A stretch of DNA of 64,000 nucleotides from Lyophyllum atratum. Taxonomy: Eukaryota; Basidiomycota; Agaricomycetes; Agaricales; Lyophyllaceae. Every line of letters starts with the position of its first letter. Positions within the stretch are counted from its first letter, which is position 1. Shown piece after piece: positions 43,003-53,941 of this stretch. The DNA is taken from the NCBI GenBank assembly GCA_014905825.1, contig JACGCN010000001.1, forward strand, positions 2,418,001 to 2,482,000, given 5' to 3'. A model generated the notes under the pieces. It ran no database searches and was not told where the DNA came from. It was given only the letters and a program-made list of their open reading frames with translations. Position numbers and translations under genes: made by a program.

Positions 43003-43860
43003 ATGCCATGGCAGAAAACATTCTCGTTATCCAAAAGGGCAAAAGGCTGCCATTTGGTCACGGAAGAAGTCTTATTACAGATTGAACCTGGCCTCCAGGG
43101 CGTTCAGGCATGGACTTCAATCAATTGATGAAGAAATCCTTGGCTTAATTTTGTTTTTGCAGGCTGGGATGCTGTTCCTTTTCGTGTTAGCACATGGCAC
43201 GTAGTGATAGACGCAACAATCTGAAACCTTTCTAGAAAGCACACCTCAGCTGCATTAACCGTCAACGAAAATTATGATAAAGGTACGCAGTCTATCTCAC
43301 CCGTTCCCATTTATGCCACTCATGATCAGACCGATCCGGTTGATGTGCATCACAGACGTTCGTCGAGGTGAAAAATGATCTGTATCAAGAGGTGGGCGTG
43401 TAGGTCTGACTAGTCGAAACTGTCGGGATCAGATATGGATATGGCACTTGACGCCATCGTCCCCGAAAGCCTCCATTGGCGCCATACAGATGAGGGTCCA
43501 GAGTGAGTGGTGGTAGTCAAGCTCTCCATTGATAGTGTTTAGAGATTCACTCATGCATATACCCGATAGTGATTCGTAAGTCGTCGTCTTGTTTACACGG
43601 TCACAAATGTCTACGATAGAGCATCACAGCGTATCACACACGAAGGCATCTTTAGTCGGCAGCTCGATCTCGGTCCCCATCACCGATGGAAATTTGAATT
43701 TAGGCGCCTGGCAGGGTCAGTCTCTTCAGCCATCTTTATTGCTGCATCACTATCTGATATTTTCTAAGGGATTTATCTGACAGAATTCAGACACCTTCCG
43801 CACACGAGGGTGGTTGTAGCAACCATATTGTATGTGTGCTTTTGTGCTACATGTAGCTAA
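43003..43860 (+). CDS. YjbQ/UPF0047 family protein, eight micro-scale exons
   Basis: A gene hidden by its exon structure: 43003-43107, 43163-43185, 43236-43282, 43356-43367, 43433-43502, 43570-43575, 43630-43715, 43769-43860, total 146 aa (family members are about 140). Joined sequence: MPWQKTFSLSKRAKGCHLVT, IEPGLQGVQAGMLFLFVKHT, SAALTVNENYDKDVRRDMDM, WRHTDEGPDDSVSHTKASL, LNLGAWQGIYLTEFRH, HTRVVVATIL. These are the UPF0047 landmarks (HTSA.L..NEN, SH.K.SL.G, G.WQGI). The bacterial family has weak thiamine-phosphate-synthase activity; the eukaryotic role is unknown. The last seven residues (YVCFCATCS region) extend past the usual end. Exon 1 ends in a GC donor; exon 6 is 6 nt. Confidence 0.88.
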
Positions 43861-44460
43861 GACAGTTCACATAACCCACCTAGATCATGAGCTTTGACAG
43901 TCGAGATGACGAAACCTTCGTTGTGACGGGAGTGTGATATGATGCAGCGGCGGAATCGACCAACAGAAGAATCAAGTTTTTTCTATGGGTACTTACTGGG
44001 AGATGGGAGCATTGCATAACGGAAAATACATGGTTTTCTGGCTCCTTGCACTATGCCGCCGACCAAGAGATGACTAGAAGGGTCCCCCAGCGGGTTGAAG
44101 CGCAGTTTGACGCATAATTACCTGATTTAAATTCGTACCGCGGTGGCGGAATTGACCACGGAAAGAAAAGCTCCCTTAACTTTGAGCATTGCGACGAAGT
44201 CACACACCGTTTCATCAAAACGAGCGTTTTGGCTAAACGAATGAGTTGAAGTCACTGAAATTTAGAATGCTTCCGAGTGATTGTGGATGTCTATTTATTC
44301 TATAAAGTGACCACGTGCCACGCGGGGAACATAGCAACTGGCGGGTGAGTGACATCGAGCTCAGTTATCGCCCTCAGTGCCAGCCCGAGGACCCCGCCGT
44401 CCTTTATATCCTGGCCTCCTCTCTTGCTTCTAGTACAACCTGCCCGTTTGAATAGTAGCC
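43861..44460. other. Intergenic region
   Basis: About 600 nt between the UPF0047 gene and the second Zn2Cys6 gene. No conserved frame, tRNA or long repeat was recognised. Confidence 0.5.
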
Positions 44461-47280
44461 ATGCCAAAGGCCCCCAGTACCAGCTCGAACCGTCCAGCCC
44501 TTCGCAGAAATCAGGTCTGTCTCCTCACCAGATTTTGATCATTACATGGCCTCAAAATTATGCAGGCGTGTCGGTCCTGTCGCAAGAGAAAACTAGTACG
44601 TTCGCTTCGATCAGCGTCCTGCAAACGCTGAACGTTTAGTATAGAAATGTGATGCTGCCCGACCCCACTGTGGAACGTGTGTCAAGTGAGTGATCTTTAT
44701 TTAAACACAGGGACTTGGGTCACTTGAACTGAATCCAATGTAAAAGACAATGGCAAGCTTTGGTCAGCGTCCCGGCGCCAGTTGGATACGCGTACGCCCC
44801 TCCCCCCTCCATTCTTACCTCTTGAATATCAACGGATCGGTTCAGACATCCTTCCGAGCCGCAATGCTCTTACGATCCAGTCGAGGGATTGACATTGGCA
44901 CCCGATACAGATCCTCTGGAGAAAATTAAGCAGCTTGAGGACCAGATTTGTACTGTCTTGCCTTGCCTTGCCTTCCACACTTACTTACGATCCTGTGGAA
45001 TAGCTCATCTCAAAGCACGGTTATATGAACAAGACATGGGATCGGGTTCCCTTTCTCCAAACCAGCCACCTTCCACCCAACTCTTCTCAGATTCCATCTC
45101 ACCTCCCTCGACCTCTTCCCGTCAGTTATCTGACATTGGAGGTATTTCTCTGCCACACGCGTCGCTGTCAATGATGAACCTTGTCGTGGCCGAAAGCCCT
45201 GAAACCAGCTTCCGTAGTCAAAGCCGAACTCCCGATAATCCACTCAATAGTAATAAGCAGCCTGGACAAGCTATCGACCCTTTCATGGATCTCCTGTTTC
45301 TCGGATGGAATTCAGATTTACCTGATCCTGCTACACTAAACCACTAGTGAGTTCACTGCTCCTCTGCACCCACAGCGGCAAAGTCGCCCATTTGTTTCCA
45401 GCATAGACATTTTCTTCAACTGCGACCCTTGTGGATCAAGGGTGTTGCACCGACCGTCCTTTCTAGCTTCTATGCATCTTCCTCCAAGAGATCCGGGATT
45501 CCCTCACTCCGCCATCTTGCATGCAATAGTGAGCCATCTCTAGTCAACATATCTTCATCCCTAACATCGTTGAAGTGCGCCGCAGCGTCGCGCTGGTCAC
45601 CACAGAACGTGGTCACATTACCCGATGGAAGCCGTCGTGATCAGTTTGCAGAGTTCCATGCCAGCAAGACTCGTCAGTATATTGACAAGACGATGGCAAG
45701 CGGAGAGGATATATTTTCAGTAATGCAGGCGTGCATTTTACTCTCGTGGTATTTTTATCAAGAAGGCCGCTGGGTGGAAGTGTGGATATTTGCTGCTTTT
45801 CAGACGCGTGTTGCCGTGCCGCTTCGTCTAAACTACCCTGGAACCTTCTCCACCCACGGAAATAACTCGCCTGGTGCTTACCTTGCACCTCCAAAAGACC
45901 TGCGGGATCTAGAGTCGAGGCGCCGGACATGGTGGATGACCATCCTTTTCGACCGTATTGCCTCCGTTGGTGGCTGGATCCACGCAGTGGACGAACGAGA
46001 CCTCGGGACTGAACTTCCCTTGCGAACAGATGATTTCGAAACCGAAGTCAGTGGGATGGTTTCTAGCTTGTGCTTTACTATGTTAACCCCAATTTTTATC
46101 TCCAGGCCGCTATACCAAGTAATCCCCAAGATATATCCACTCCGGACTTGTTTACACGACATCCACCCCAGTACACGGACTCCTTCTTGCTTCTTATCAA
46201 AGCCGTAATGTTGTTCGGAAGGGTCACCGATTTCAATGTCCGTGGTAACCTGCGTGCACCCACCGCACCTAGCAAGAGCCAGAATCCATTTTACCTCGAG
46301 GGCTTTAAGGAGCTAGATAAGCTTGTCAGCTCTGACTTCTTGCAAAGCCTTCCGCAGATCTTCAAGAACAACACGGGTGTCACTGACGCACCTGAAGGGA
46401 GCCGCCTGGATACAGATCTCTATATGGTCCACATCATCCCCCATGCGTAGGTACCTTTTCTCTTGACTTATCGAAATAAGTGATGACGCTGTCTGTAGTG
46501 CGACTATCACACTACACAATCCGTACATCGACTTTACTGACCCTCAATGCATTTCCACGGCGCGTTGTGTCAACTCCGCCCGCTGCATCCTTGGAGCATA
46601 TTATGTCCTGTCGGCGACTTCCCTCGATATATCACGCTTACATCCTTTTGTCACGGTCAGTGGGTCTGCCGATTTAATGACGGTCGACCTTTATTCCTTT
46701 TGTCTTTTAGATCTGCTGGTATCTAGCGGCAGTTGTTCAAATACAACTGTGCAAATACTTTATCGAGATCAACGACAGTGATCGAGAGTCAACGGTTTGG
46801 GGAGAAATCAATGTGTTGAGGTCTGCTTCTCTCACCTTCATGTTGAATATCAGAGCTAACTAAATATGCTCCAGATTCGCGATGATGGAATATGGTCGTC
46901 GATCACCTATCGGGAGTAAGTCGATATTTTCCTTAGTCTACATAGTATCGCTGAAGATTGTACTTGTTATCACAGCACGACAAGAGAGACTTCTTCAAGG
47001 GCTCATGCGTGAGATCGTACGTATGACGGCGCATAAGCAGCCCCTGGAGGTAGGGGTACCTCTTTATCCCTTCTCGCACATGTCGCTATTCAGAACCGAT
47101 GAGTCGCCCCGGCCGATTCCCGAGGATGGTGCGGCACCTCTACCGACTACTCTTGAGGAAGGAAGGTCACCGCCTACTTCAGGACACATATCTGTTCCTA
47201 CATCCCACCAGAGGTCGTTGTCATCGGTCAGTAATTGGCCCTTGCACGATCATATGTCTGCTTCTCCGCAAGGGGTTTAA
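44461..47280 (+). CDS. Zn2Cys6 transcription factor with fungal regulatory domain (second copy of this type)
   Basis: A multi-exon gene. The zinc cluster is spread over exons 44461-44514, 44566-44595 and 44645-44685: NQACRSCRKRKLKCDAARPH followed by CGTCVK. Short linker exons follow with LEKIKQLEDQI and SHLKARLYEQ (dimerisation coil). The regulatory domain starts YIDIFFNCDPCGSRVLHRPSF and continues HAICAAASRWSP, EGRWVEVWIFAAFQTRVAVP, RRRTWWMTILFDRIASVGGW, a long middle segment, ICWYLAAVVQIQLCKYF and a Ser/Pro-rich tail. Junctions keep frame to the stop at 47278-47280. Zinc-cluster intron positions match those of the factor at 34.9 kb, suggesting common descent. Targets are unknown; no adjacent metabolic cluster gives a hint. 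Confidence 0.87.
44951..44972 (+). repeat. Short CCTTG tandem repeat in an intron
   Basis: Three to four copies of CCTTG inside an intron of the second Zn2Cys6 gene, between the exons encoding LEDQI and SHLKARL. Probably neutral. Confidence 0.55.
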
Positions 47281-47409
47281 GTCGAAGATAAATCACTTTC
47301 TTGGGTATTTGCAAGTCTCGTGGAGGGCTGACGGACGCGTGTAGTATGTAATTGTACATGTAGCTAAACGAACGATATACCGCGATACAAAGTCTGTTTG
47401 TTGATTGTG

Positions 47410-48269
47410 CTATTTCATATTTCTCTCCTTCTCCAAAAGTTCGTCGAACTTAACCTGCTCCGCTTCACGATCATCACCTCGCGTCCTCTCGAAGGTACTT
47501 GGTCCCCGGAGACGGGGAAGAAGGCACACGCGTCCCTCTCATGCTTTTGACGGAGGGCGTCCCATGAAGAATTGGTTGACGTACGTGAATTGACAGCGCG
47601 AATCTGATCCCATTTACTCAGTGGTTTGATGGAAGAAGGAGTGCTGTCTGGTGTTGATGTGGGCGCCGTCGAATCACTGTTTCTGGGCGACATATCTGGG
47701 AAGCTAGATGTCAGATAGTTGGGGGCGCCTAGAAAAACAAACGAACCTAGGGGAGGGGTATCGGGATCATGGTCAACTGCCCATTGACCGGCTTGTCTGA
47801 CGATAGTGGGGCCAGGGGGAACGAGGGATCCGGTCCTCTTCTGTATATTTTCCAAGTGCCTGAGAGAAGCCCTCTGGATTTTCAATGGAGCGGACGAAAT
47901 TGTAGTGCGCCGAAATTGACATGACGTGACCGATCACGAAGCCGCCAAAGGATGCGGTGGTGAGGAATAGATAGGACCTGATGTTGCTCCAGTGTGGTCT
48001 GCGGACTGCGTACAAGAGGGGTATAGCTAGCAGACCTCCGAGATACTGAAGCACTAGATGAATAAAAGGTGTGGATGAGAGAAACGAGGAGACGAACGCG
48101 GTAGTGGCGGTGAAGGCCAGGAAAGAAGTGCTGTGGCGGCGTCATAGTCATTAGTGGTGATGTTGCCGGACTCGCGTTCAGGAGCGAGGAGAGACTCTGC
48201 GCTAGCGCGGGAGGGGAATGTGCGCTCTATCCAGCGGATGTTGTAGCGGAGAGTCTTGGAGTCGGACAT
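47410..48269 (-). CDS. Two-TM conserved hypothetical protein, probably organellar
   Basis: Start at ATG 48267-48269 (MSDSKTLRYNIRWIERTFPS). A 41-nt intron with a good branch site (CTAATGAC) joins it to FLAFTATTAFVSSFL, LGGLLAIPLLYAVRR and TTASFGGFVIGHVMS, giving two or three hydrophobic helices. The soluble C-terminus includes KPLSKWDQIRAVNSR, SSWDALRQKHERD, REAEQVKFDELLEKER and ends NMK-stop at 47410. The frame breaks near 47850: SIENPEGFSQA and LENIQKRTGS are one base out of register. Either one extra base is present or a 55-nt intron removes part of this segment. The C-terminal intron (about 32 nt) is also unusually short. I do not recognise the family. It is divergent from the RhoGEF gene, only 88 nt between starts. 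Confidence 0.62.
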
Positions 48270-48357
48270 GACAAGGAGGGCCAACTTTGGACTTGTTGTC
48301 CTAGTACACGTGCGACCTGCTTGCTTCAAATTTCCATCGTCCTCACCTCCTACGCCC

Positions 48358-51300
48358 ATGAACGAGCTGGACCGCAAACCCCTCCCCCCCGCCCGTCCTC
48401 CCCCTCCCCACCTTCCACCGCGACGACTCCCCTCCCCCTCCCCCGCCCAAGCAACACGACGAGTTCACCCTCCCTCCCCAGCTCCCAGCATTCGGCTCAT
48501 TTGATACAGGTTTGATCTCCCTTTTGGTCTCGGTATACAACTCACCAATTCCCATCCCCCAGCCCTTCCCCTTCCCTTGACCCCCACAACCCCTGTCACT
48601 CCTTCAAGCACTTCCTTTCCTTCCCCCGACGCCAAGCCGAAAAAGTCCAATCCTCTCAATGACCTTATCGACACAGAGAGGACTTATGTCGAGCAGCTCA
48701 CTGGCGTTATTCGCGTCAGTTCATCTGTGGCTACTCTGCGAAATGAATTCTCTGATCTCTTCTGATATTTAGAAAGTAGCTGCTGCTTGGTCGCGATCTA
48801 ATCTTCCGCCTCCGGACTTGGATACCATGTTTCGTAGCATAGAGGCCGTCTACAAGGCTAACAGGGCATTTCATTCCGTGCGCGGCCCTTATGACTCCAT
48901 TTATCCAAGCCCACCCTTACTCACTTTCGCAGAAATTGAAAGATATTGGTGCAAATCCCTCTTCACCGAAAGCGCTTGGAGACTTGCTGATGCGATGGGT
49001 GTGAACTTTCGTGCTTGCCCCATATATCGCACTCAATGTTTCCGCAGATCGATGATTTGATCACGCCTTACACTACCTACTGTACCAAGTATCGGTGTGG
49101 CTTTGACACATGGGATCCCGTCCAGTCTAATCCGAAACTTGCCAACATCCTCGCCAACTTCTCCTCAGCGACCCCGCCACCACCTTCTGCCACTGCCTCA
49201 AACTCCACTGTTCCACCCACGTGGACGTTGGATGATCTATTCTTGCTCCCAAGAGCAAGGCTGAAATATTACAAGAAACTCTATGGTCGACTCTTGAAGA
49301 GCACGGCGCCTGGGAAAAGTGATCACAAACTGCTCGTTGGAGCACTTGACGCTCTTGACCGACTTCTCGACACCCTTGATAACCGAAGTTCGATCAAAGT
49401 CGGCGAGCCATTGTCTCCCGCTCTGCCAGCTCCTACAATCCAGGAAACGGAGGATGAAATTGTGATCGATCTTAGAACTCAGAGTGTCATCCAAGAACAA
49501 GCCAAACCAAATGAAACTTTGCGTTCCAGTGCAGATACCGTCCCCGGGAGTGAAAGCAGTTCAGCCCGTGGTAGTAGCGTCTCCGGCGGGTAAGCCAGGT
49601 GTCTTTCTACATGAACGAGCATACTCAAGTTGTGTCTTTAGTAATAGTGAGCGTTTGTCCCGGGAAACAGCTACGACATCCATCAGCCGGGCATCTTCTG
49701 CTACTCTCTCTATGCCTATTTCTGATCTGGAACGGCGACTGACCACCCAACGAACCCTCGATATCTTCACCATGAAGCCCAAGGTGCGTCTTCATTTTTG
49801 AAAACCTCAACCTGACTTTGACAAGCTCTCCTGGAGGTTGTCCGCTTGCAAATGACACCGCCATCGTTAACTTTCACTCGCGAGCTTCGGGCTTCAACGG
49901 ATGTTGTAATTCGTTTCACGCCACAGGCAACAGGCGTCGAAGTCATTCATACACTTGGCCATATCTTCCTCCTCTCTGATCTCTTTCTGGTATCTGAGAG
50001 AATGACTCCAGAGGAACAGTCGCAGAATGGATCGGACGGAGCAGATATGTGGCTTTGCTACCCGCCACTAGCGGGAAAGGTATTGCGGTTGTCGGAAGTG
50101 CCTGAACAACGTTTGTCATTCCGTGCTTTCTACTACGGCAGCCCATTGAATAATTTTCTGGTAGCCAATGCATTCAAAGTAATCATCATGAGGAAAGAAA
50201 CATTGATTCTTGAAGCCGAGACGGTCGAGGTTCGGAATACGTTGATGGGTCAGTTCAAAGAGTGCATCGAGTTTTCTCAGTCGCGTAAGTCAACATATCC
50301 ATTGGAGTCGACAAAGCTACATCGTTGCCTTTCATTAGTTCCTCCGCCTTCTAAGGTACCTCCGCCACCTGTGCCGTCCCTTAACGGTCTTCCCCGCTCT
50401 CCATCTGGGCCATTCCCTAACCCTGGCAGGAATCATAGCCCGAGCCCCCCCATTACAAGACCAGGGTCTCCCCCAGGCGCCCACCGATACGAGTCGGCGG
50501 GTGGACATCAGCCGCATCCACCTCCTTACCAAAATGGCGACGGACGAGCGACTGAGAGTATGTCGAGGCTCGTATTATCGCCGGAAGCCCAGATACAGCA
50601 AGGAGCTCAGAGAGTACCTTCGATGCACGACCCACTACCTGGGCCCATGTATACCAGGACATCGTCTTCGGCACAACAATTCCCCCATGGACTACCCAAC
50701 GGATCCCTAGTGCCTGGACAACAAGGAATACCGATGCGAACCACCAGCTTTGGTCACCAAGGTCCCTCACGGCCTGGTTCTAGATCTGGTCCTGGTCCTG
50801 GTTCTGGTCCTGGTCCTGGTCCTGGTCCTGGTGGTCCTGGTCCTGGTCCCGGCGGCTATCCCCACAACCCTTCAGTTGGGCAATATGGGCCACCGCCACC
50901 CTTTCAACAACAACCTTTCAATCCTCAACAACCTTTCAATCCCAACCAGTCATATAACCCTAACCAACCATTCAATCCTAATTACCCTCCAAATCGGCCA
51001 GGTCCGTATGGCCCTCCGCCTGGAGCCCATCCGCCCGGCCCTTTCCCACCACGTCCACCGTCAGAGCCAGGCTTCCCTGGTGGATTGCCAGGCGGAGTGC
51101 GGAAAAGCACATCTACTCGCTCCCTCGCATCGCAATATTCTCATCACGAAAACAATGCGGCACCGCCTATGCCAGCGTTCCCTGGCGGTCAACCTCCAAA
51201 CAACACTTTCCTGCCTAGGAGTGATTCTTACAGCAGCCTACCCGCTCCACAACCCCGCCCACTGCTCCCCTCACTGCAGCCGGCGTCTCGGTCAGTGTCT

Positions 51301-51722
51301 ATGGCGAACCCGCTTTCGATGAACCCAGTCCGCCCAATTCTCCTGTAGAAGAAACCATGAGACAAAGCGGCCCAATCACATCCTCGATCTCTGCGCAGTT
51401 TAAATGCAAAGTTTTCCTACAACAGCAACATTCACAATGGAAATCTCTGGGTTCAGCGAAACTGAAACTCTACCGTCAGGATCCTACTAACATCAAACAA
51501 CTTGTGGTGGAAGCGGACAGCAAGGATAAAGCCATCATCATCTCTACCATCGTCCTAACAGACGGTGTCGAGCGCGTTGGGAAGACTGGTGTTGCGATCG
51601 AGCTGAGCGACAAGGGGACACGAACGGGCATCATTTACATGATACAGTTGCGTAACGAAAAGTCCGCCAAGGGTTTATTCGACAGTCTCCTGGAGGGGTC
51701 TGACAGAGCGGCAAGAGGGTAA
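48358..51722 (+). CDS. RhoGEF (DH domain) with PH-like domains and Pro/Gly repeats
   Basis: A Dbl-homology exchange factor for Rho-type GTPases. The DH domain is recognisable from NPLNDLIDTERTYVEQLTGV through WSRSNLPPPDLDTMFRSIEA, KALGDLLMRWIDDLITPY and ARLKYYKKLYGRLLKST, assembled over several exons with GT-AG introns. A PH-like region follows (FTPQATGVEVIHTLGHIFLL, DMWLCYPPLAGKVLRLSEVP), then about 300 residues of Pro/Gly/Ser repeats. The C-terminal domain (SISAQFKCKVFLQQQHSQWK to GLFDSLLEGSDRAARG) looks like a second PH/RanBP-type beta fold. It would act at the membrane in polarity signalling, possibly on Rac1 or Cdc42. The first exon is uncertain: the ATG at 48358 opens a Pro-rich frame that must be spliced into QHDEFTLPPQLPAFG or a nearby point. 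Confidence 0.8.
50785..50857 (+). repeat. Coding minisatellite, GPGP/GSGP repeat
   Basis: Tandem GGTCCT hexamer units inside the RhoGEF coding sequence, encoding alternating Gly-Pro with Ser or extra Gly at intervals. The copies are nearly identical at the nucleotide level, which points to recent slippage. Likely length-variable between strains. Confidence 0.85.
50901..50984 (+). repeat. Coding repeat, (Q/N)PFNP units
   Basis: Four to five degenerate units of about 15-18 nt encoding QQPFNP, NQSYNP, NQPFNP and similar, just after the Gly-Pro repeat in the RhoGEF gene. Forms part of the disordered linker before the C-terminal domain. Confidence 0.75.
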
Positions 51723-51908
51723 CTTTTCTGCATACCTAGCTCTCTAGGCTCGATGTACATAGGACACTCCAGTACTGCATGGACCATCTCTCGACCTCCT
51801 CATACCCATTATATCACCTTTTACTTGACGCCTTTACAGTCTGTTCTGCTATACTACTCTAACCTTACCTTTACAACGCTCTATTCAGAATGCTTGGATA
51901 ATGGGCAT

Positions 51909-53652
51909 TTATGATTTCACAGTCTTTTCCCAACATATATCTGCAGCCAGTGAGACATGATCACTGCTACTGATGCCTTTTTGTGGGAGGCCAGGGTCGA
52001 GGTCCTCCGTCCTATGTGGCGCGAGGAGAGCAACAACGGTTGAACGTCGATCAACAGGATCTAAAACGAAGATATAATCTTGAGCGCACACAAGGTGAGT
52101 CATGATCAAACATATTGAGAATGAAATCGGCGAAGACGAACCAAGGACTGTCTTCCAATAATGCGTATAGCTAGTATACGCCGGCTCATGACTTCCCCGT
52201 CTTGGGGGATCCACAGTCACCGTGCTACTGAATGTCTGCAGTCCCCCTAGATCCTTCACCTTGCCCAAACCCGTGTCATAGACGCTTCGGAGCTTCGGTA
52301 TCCGCGAAAAGAACTCGACAAGTTCCGCTGGTGAAAGCAGTCCATCCTCTTGGGTCGCAGGGCGTGCGTTCGTTATGATCCTGTCGGGATCTGCGGCTTC
52401 CTCGTTCCCTTCTTCTGCTACGGCCTTAGGGGTTTCCAGGACTGCAGGATCGACAGAGACATGAACAACGTGGGAGGAAAGCAGACGCTGTTCCTGGTCA
52501 GGGAGTAAGGCGTCGCCTACAAGAAGAGAATAAGCAGGATCGTCTGGGGCGAAATTGAAGTCTACGCTGTACAGTGAGCTCACATTCACGAAGCCAGATG
52601 AATGGACCCAATTACCGCCGCTTATGATACATGGCCAATGATCCCTTTCAAGTTCTGCCCTAAACCGTACGGCTTCTCGAACCAAAATTCCAGTTTGTCT
52701 GGGTGAGGAAGAATACATTATTACTTCCCGGGGACGAAGAATATAGCGCGTACCTCGCCCTTTCGTAGGTATACCTGGTCGTAGGATATGGTTCAGCCCT
52801 AGGATTTGCAACGAACGATGATGTGACATACCTTGGGTGCCAAAAAAGATGTGTCGTGGCTATTATCACGCCCTCGTTCTCTGCAGACTTGCTCTGGAGC
52901 GATACCAGAGAGCCAATGTTTCTAGTGTGGAAACTTTTACCACGGCGTCCTTTCTCATCACCATCGGAACGGATTTCCTCAGCGTCGTAGTGGATTGTCT
53001 TGGCCGAGAGCATCGTGTACAGCTCTTCCTTGAAGGCTATAAGGCACCCATGCATCTTCCCTGGACCAGCAGCATAATTGTGTGCGTAGCCCGCATTTTC
53101 AAGAGCGGGGAGCAGCTTCTCAAGACGATCCACTTCCTGGAGTGGCAGTCAATGATAAAGAGCCATATTTGGTGGTGATCGATTACCTGAAGGCATAGCA
53201 CATCTGCCTGAGTAGCCAGCAATTCACGGTAGAGCATGTGTTCCCTCTGCCCAGCTTTGAGGCAATTACTCGTTGGAAACAGGTCCCGGCCTTCAATCAG
53301 TCGTCCAGCGCGTCAGCAGACGCGATGGTTGCACCAAATCTTGAGAGCACATACGAACGAGACATTGAGCGAGCAGCTTGATTGATTATGGCACCATCAG
53401 ATCAGCGATATGTGGACGCGAGCTTTACAAACGGACATTCCAGGTGAGCACCTTGACACGCTGAGCATTATGCTGGGGTTCATGAGACGGTTGTATCGGT
53501 ATCCAAGGTCTTTCAATTATGCTTCCGGCATCGCTGTTCTCGGGCTGTTGTGATAGAGCGGCATTTTTCTCTTTCTTTGCCTTGCGCAGCTCGGAAAGGG
53601 CTAGCTGTTCCGGAGTTGGCTGAAAACGTCTAGGTGTGGTTGTAGAGGCCAT
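51909..53652 (-). CDS. NGL2: Endonuclease/exonuclease/phosphatase family nuclease (Ngl2/CCR4-like)
   Basis: A multi-exon gene starting MASTTTPRRFQPTPEQLALS (an in-frame ATG lies 12 nt upstream). Conserved EEP motifs in order: VLTWN, then LLAQCLVRRDLFP, LCLQEVDRLEKLLPAL (the catalytic Glu), ATTHLFWHPRYTYERARQ, ISGDFNFAPDD (metal-binding Asp and Asn), a long variable part, LDYIFVLD and SSDHVSLAADI (catalytic His near the end). This matches yeast Ngl2/Ngl3 and the CCR4-like RNA 3' exonucleases; Ngl2 acts in 5.8S rRNA maturation. Two motif residues are formed only after splicing (GDFNF, DYIF). The leading WN-LLAQ differs slightly from the common 'WNMLAQ'. The number of exons is about nine. Confidence 0.83.
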
Positions 53653-53941
53653 CCTGAGATGCAATGGCCGTAAAATGAAGTTTGTGGCGAAGGGAAACAG
53701 GGTGGGCCGGCAACAAAGTGATCGGGTTTCGGTGACGGGTCATTTTCCCTGTCACGTGGGCATTCCTCACCAAGACCCGCACGTATGCCAGTACTGTCCG
53801 CGTTGAGGCAAGCTCTGTCTATCACAGCCTGTCGACGTACCTCAGCGCTCACATTTCAGCACCATCGGCGAGCATTACCATCCCTCTTCAAACATCCAGC
53901 CACTTGCTCGCCACTTCGCATCCATTTCTCAGACCTCAGCC

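Noticed and set aside
34906..47280. Secondary-metabolite gene cluster around the P450 and Zn2Cys6 genes
   Set aside because: No backbone enzyme is present and the genes between are mostly housekeeping (PHA2, CPSF30); the adenylating enzyme is about 30 kb away.
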